Part shown: positions 5,936 through 8,296 of the stretch, one piece after another
How the letters are laid out: each line of letters opens with the position of its first letter
Numbering within the stretch: the stretch's first letter is position 1
Assembly (NCBI GenBank): GCA_027621335.1
Contig: JAQCAN010000100.1
Location: forward strand, 1 to 8,296
Source of the DNA: Bacteroidota bacterium
GTDB lineage: Bacteria; Bacteroidota; Bacteroidia; Flavobacteriales_D; JABDKJ01
Length of the DNA stretch: 8,296 nt
Direction: 5' to 3'
Translations under genes and position numbers: made by a program
The notes under the pieces: generated by a model
The model's database searches: none
What the model was told of the DNA's origin: nothing
What the model saw: only the letters and a program-made list of their open reading frames with translations

Positions 5936-7954
5936 TCAAGATGGTTGTGCGCACTTGATCTCCATCCTCATCATCACAACGCTCAGAAGAAGGAATGCAC
6001 CCATGTTCAGCCAAAAAAGGAGTACGATCTTCCGGTTCACGAATCGGAAGGTAACGTCATGAAGGCCCTTACGGATCTCGGTGCTAGGAACAGAGATTTC
6101 TTCAGCCAAATCTTGAGTCATCCCATCCACAAAGACCTCCCAGCCGGGATAAGGGTTCTGTAACAATGCCACAATACTTGCGTTCTCCAAGTTAACCTGA
6201 GCAGATATTTCATCTTTGCCAATGATCAGGTCGCTGACCTGTCCCTCCTTAGCACAGATCAATCCACAGGCCATCAAAAGAGAATCGCTCCTCAGTTGGT
6301 CATAGGTCTTCAATTGAAAGGGATTGTAGCCATCGACAGCCGTCCGTCTGGACCAGATGCCGAGATTTCGCCAAACACCTTGTATACCCACACCTTGGTT
6401 GTTCATGTTGATGTCATGGATAGGGAGCATCGCATCTTGCTCAGTTCGCGTTTGAGGAAGTTGGGTGATGGCCTCCCTTTGATCGGCAATACGGATGTTG
6501 TTGATGACTGTCGTAGGTACAGAGAATCCCGTGGTCAAGACCACTTCAGCACTTATGAAGAACATCAATGCCGCCATCAACCAAGGTTTGACCATAAGGT
6601 CAGGAGACCTGACCACCCACCAGAAACTCCAAACCAACAGAGAAATCGGAATGCCCATGAACCCTATCAGTGCCCAACGCCCGAAGTCGCTTCGTTCGCC
6701 ATTGTTCATGTAGAAGGTCCAGATGTCCCCGTAAGGAACGGGACCATTGATCCATGTGGCATATACCGTAAGAAGTGTCAATCCGATGGCTGAGAAGAAG
6801 ACTGTCCTTTTGAACCGACTTCCCCCCAGGTCAAAGGCCGTTTGAAGGCCAATTCCACCGAGAAGAATAAGGGCAAGAATGACATAGAATCTGAGGAGTG
6901 CAGGGTGTCTGAAGAGATCGAACCCTGGAACGAAACGATAGAGCCAATAACGCAGCGGGGTGTCAGGACCTGCTGAAGCCGCTAAGGCGAAAAGCACCAC
7001 TGCAACAAGCGACCATTTCCATGGGTGTTTGACAAATAGTGCGGCATACAGAGCCGACAAGAGGGTAAATACGCCCACATAGCCATTGATCATGCTCAGA
7101 TCCGATCCGAAATACTCAGCATCCGTGCTGACAACGATGGGAAATAAGAAGGACCACCAATGCTTCCATGAAAAAGAGTTGGTATAGAAGAACGCATCAT
7201 AAGGCAATGTCTCGGAGCGACTCATCCAAGGGAAGACTTCAATCTGAGCAGCGATGTATCCCGAACCTAGAAGCAAGAGCAGACCCGCCAAGGATAATCC
7301 TATGGTCCATGCCTTGCCTTTCCAATGGCTCTTCCATAGCCAATGCAAGAAAAAGAAGATCAAGAAGTAGACGAAAATGATACTGAAAGCTGGATAGCCT
7401 CCGCTTAGAAAAAGATGGATGAAAAAAGCTGCTTTCAACAGGTTCAATGCGCTTGGAACACGTCTCAGGTCGATCAGGGAATAAAGTATGAAGGGCATCC
7501 ACGTGGCACTTATGACGAAGGTGAAGACATGAGTGGTTCCCACCAGATGGCCACAGGTCATGTAGGATAGCCCCATGACGTAGGACGGCATATCATCCAA
7601 CCGCATCCGCTTTCCGAGCAAGAACATGCCCCAGCCTGCCAGTATAAGATGAAGGAGAAGTTCGATGTTGAAGCTCTGGAATCCATAGCCCCCGAATAGA
7701 ATGTGTAGCCAGGTGACCGGATACCAGAACCCACTCTGCATATCCCCATAGACTGGATATCCAAGGGATTGATAGGGCAGCCATAGACTCGGGCCTGAGC
7801 TGTTGGAAGCATAGGAAAGAAAATAGCGGAAAGGCAGGTATTGATCGAGACTGTCCCACTTCACGAAATACTCTAACAGGGGAGCGAAGACTAATAATCC
7901 CATCACTGTGATGAGCAAGATGCCCCATGACTTCGAGTACTTCAGCCCATCCAT
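5936..7954 (-). CDS. YfhO-like polytopic membrane protein (putative GT-C type glycosyltransferase)
   Basis: The protein has 672 residues and many hydrophobic helices. Helix 1 (about 10-30) is followed by a large outer loop with WDSLDQYLPF (33-42), GPSLWLPYQSLGYPVYGDMQSGFWYPVTW (54-82 region) and then repeated membrane segments to about residue 475. This first-loop pattern of acidic residues and Q, then G-x-P and F/WYP, is what I associate with the YfhO family. GFDLFRHPALLRFY (344-357) is another family-like block. Residues about 480-640 form a soluble outer domain with DGYNPFQLKTYDQL (541-554) and YPGWEVFVDG (602-611), also YfhO-like. A last helix at about 643-662 ends the protein. Firmicute YfhO is linked to sugar decoration of lipoteichoic acid; Bacteroidota lack that polymer, so donor, acceptor and role here are unknown. 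The length is below the roughly 800 I would expect, but both ends look complete. The ATG at 7954 is the first in-frame start before helix 1. Confidence 0.8.
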   Translation of the reverse strand: MDGLKYSKSWGILLITVMGLLVFAPLLEYFVKWDSLDQYLPFRYFLSYASNSSGPSLWLPYQSLGYPVYGDMQSGFWYPVTWLHILFGGYGFQSFNIELLLHLILAGWGMFLLGKRMRLDDMPSYVMGLSYMTCGHLVGTTHVFTFVISATWMPFILYSLIDLRRVPSALNLLKAAFFIHLFLSGGYPAFSIIFVYFLIFFFLHWLWKSHWKGKAWTIGLSLAGLLLLLGSGYIAAQIEVFPWMSRSETLPYDAFFYTNSFSWKHWWSFLFPIVVSTDAEYFGSDLSMINGYVGVFTLLSALYAALFVKHPWKWSLVAVVLFALAASAGPDTPLRYWLYRFVPGFDLFRHPALLRFYVILALILLGGIGLQTAFDLGGSRFKRTVFFSAIGLTLLTVYATWINGPVPYGDIWTFYMNNGERSDFGRWALIGFMGIPISLLVWSFWWVVRSPDLMVKPWLMAALMFFISAEVVLTTGFSVPTTVINNIRIADQREAITQLPQTRTEQDAMLPIHDINMNNQGVGIQGVWRNLGIWSRRTAVDGYNPFQLKTYDQLRSDSLLMACGLICAKEGQVSDLIIGKDEISAQVNLENASIVALLQNPYPGWEVFVDGMTQDLAEEISVPSTEIRKGLHDVTFRFVNRKIVLLFWLNMGAFLLLSVVMMRMEIKCAQPS

Positions 7955-8066
7955 GTTGCAAGGATACCTTTTTAAGGCGTTTCAGATGAGGGTCGAGAAC
8001 TGACGAATAGAAAGATCAAGTGTCATGATCCGGAATGCCGGAGGCCAATGGGGTCATCTGAATCCT

Positions 8067-8240
8067 GAAATGGATCGAAAATATGAGAGCCTTCTCCAGG
8101 TCTCCTTTCAAGCAAGCTTGACCCAACGAAGATTACCTCCGGTGTTCCCTCGCAGCTCCGCGAAATGGATCGAAAAGATCAGAGCCTCCTCCGACCTGTT
8201 CGCTCAAGCTCTCGCTTGGCGACCAACTCAAAGAAGGCTC
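8067..8240. repeat. Imperfect direct repeat, two units spaced 95 nt
   Basis: GAAATGGATCGAAAA occurs exactly at 8067-8081 and 8162-8176. The similarity continues as AGAGCC(T/C)TCTCC-like sequence (8086 on, 8181 on), then TTC.-CAAGC near 8109 and 8205, and an (A)CCAAC...AAG stretch near 8122 and 8223. The copies differ by small insertions, so they are diverged duplicates. The unit boundaries are approximate. Confidence 0.65.
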
Positions 8241-8258
8241 TTGGAGATCTTTTCGATC
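8168..8258. repeat. Long inverted repeat able to form a hairpin or cruciform
   Basis: GATCGAAAAGATC (8168-8180) is the exact reverse complement of GATCTTTTCGATC (8246-8258), giving 13 pairs. After a 4-nt bulge on the right arm (8242-8245), AGAGCCT (8181-8187) pairs with AGGCTCT (8235-8241), giving seven more. An inner hairpin, CAAGC (8205-8209) with GCTTG (8214-8218) around TCTC, sits near the centre. The whole 91-nt structure begins 7 nt past the 3' end of the minus-strand tRNA, so it would lie in that tRNA's 3' trailer. It could act in termination or processing, but lacks a classic stem-plus-T-run ending. Confidence 0.75.
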
Positions 8259-8264
8259 ATCAAG

Positions 8265-8296
8265 TGACCCGGGAAGGATTCGAACCCTCAACCCTC
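8265..8296 (-). tRNA. tRNA 3' part, cut by the window edge (identity unknown, perhaps Lys)
   Basis: On the minus strand, the T stem GAGGG (8289-8285) and CCTTC (8277-8273) enclose TTCGAAT. The 3' acceptor strand CCGGGTC (8272-8266) and discriminator A (8265) follow; CTT comes next, so CCA is not encoded. Before the T stem, GGGTT fits a five-base class I variable loop. The anticodon lies outside the window. The acceptor end with A73 reminds me of Bacteroidota tRNA-Lys, but this is a guess. Confidence 0.85.

Noticed and set aside
7959..7966. TATCCTTG on the minus strand as -7 box for the YfhO-like gene
   Set aside because: It deviates from TAnnTTTG and ends only four bases before the ATG, so a start of transcription from it would fall inside the coding sequence.
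8067..8260. Integron attC site or CRISPR-like repeats
   Set aside because: There are only two diverged units, no spacers of regular length, no convincing RYYYAAC/GTTRRRY core pair, and no integrase or cas gene in the window.
8025..8267. An 80-codon open frame across the repeat region at the right end
   Set aside because: It runs through both repeat units and the inverted repeat, ends inside the antisense of the tRNA acceptor, and the two units are read in different frames because their spacing (95) is not a multiple of three. The structure is better explained as non-coding.

Overview
The window looks like chromosome of a Bacteroidota bacterium, probably a marine or freshwater Flavobacteriia-type lineage. 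The evidence is a coxB-coxA pair whose CuA motif (CNKVCGAAHYNM) and His-rich subunit I N-terminus are typical of that phylum. A tRNA-Cys promoter also matches the Bacteroidota housekeeping pattern (TTG, 19-nt spacer, TAnnTTTG), and Shine-Dalgarno sequences are mostly weak. No genus is assigned from sequence alone.

Layout. Positions 1-1984 (+) hold the 3' end of cytochrome c oxidase subunit II followed by subunit I, joined by a TAATG overlap. Subunit I carries a reading-frame break near codon 500: the last membrane helix and C-terminal tail continue in another frame. A rho-independent terminator follows at 2008-2045, then about 310 bp with no gene. A small lipoprotein with a heavy-metal-associated domain (2359-2871, -) is divergent from a 10-helix EamA/DMT transporter (2945-3862, +). 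Next is gltX (3905-5431, +), overlapping by 8 nt with folB (5424-5771, +). A tRNA-Cys gene (5825-5895, +) follows, with its own promoter and a strong terminator. Convergent to it is a 672-residue YfhO-like polytopic membrane protein (5936-7954, -). The last 300 bp carry an unusual non-coding repeat region with two related units and a long inverted repeat. It lies directly 3' of a tRNA on the minus strand that is cut by the window edge (8265-8296).

How the genes relate. coxB and coxA encode the catalytic core of an aa3/caa3-type terminal oxidase (electron entry at CuA, O2 reduction at heme a3/CuB). gltX and folB are probably co-transcribed and translationally coupled; they supply Glu-tRNA and a pterin intermediate of folate synthesis. 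The other genes look like independent units. There is no phage, CRISPR, insertion sequence or defence cassette. The two points most worth checking are the coxA frame break and the structured repeat beside the terminal tRNA.
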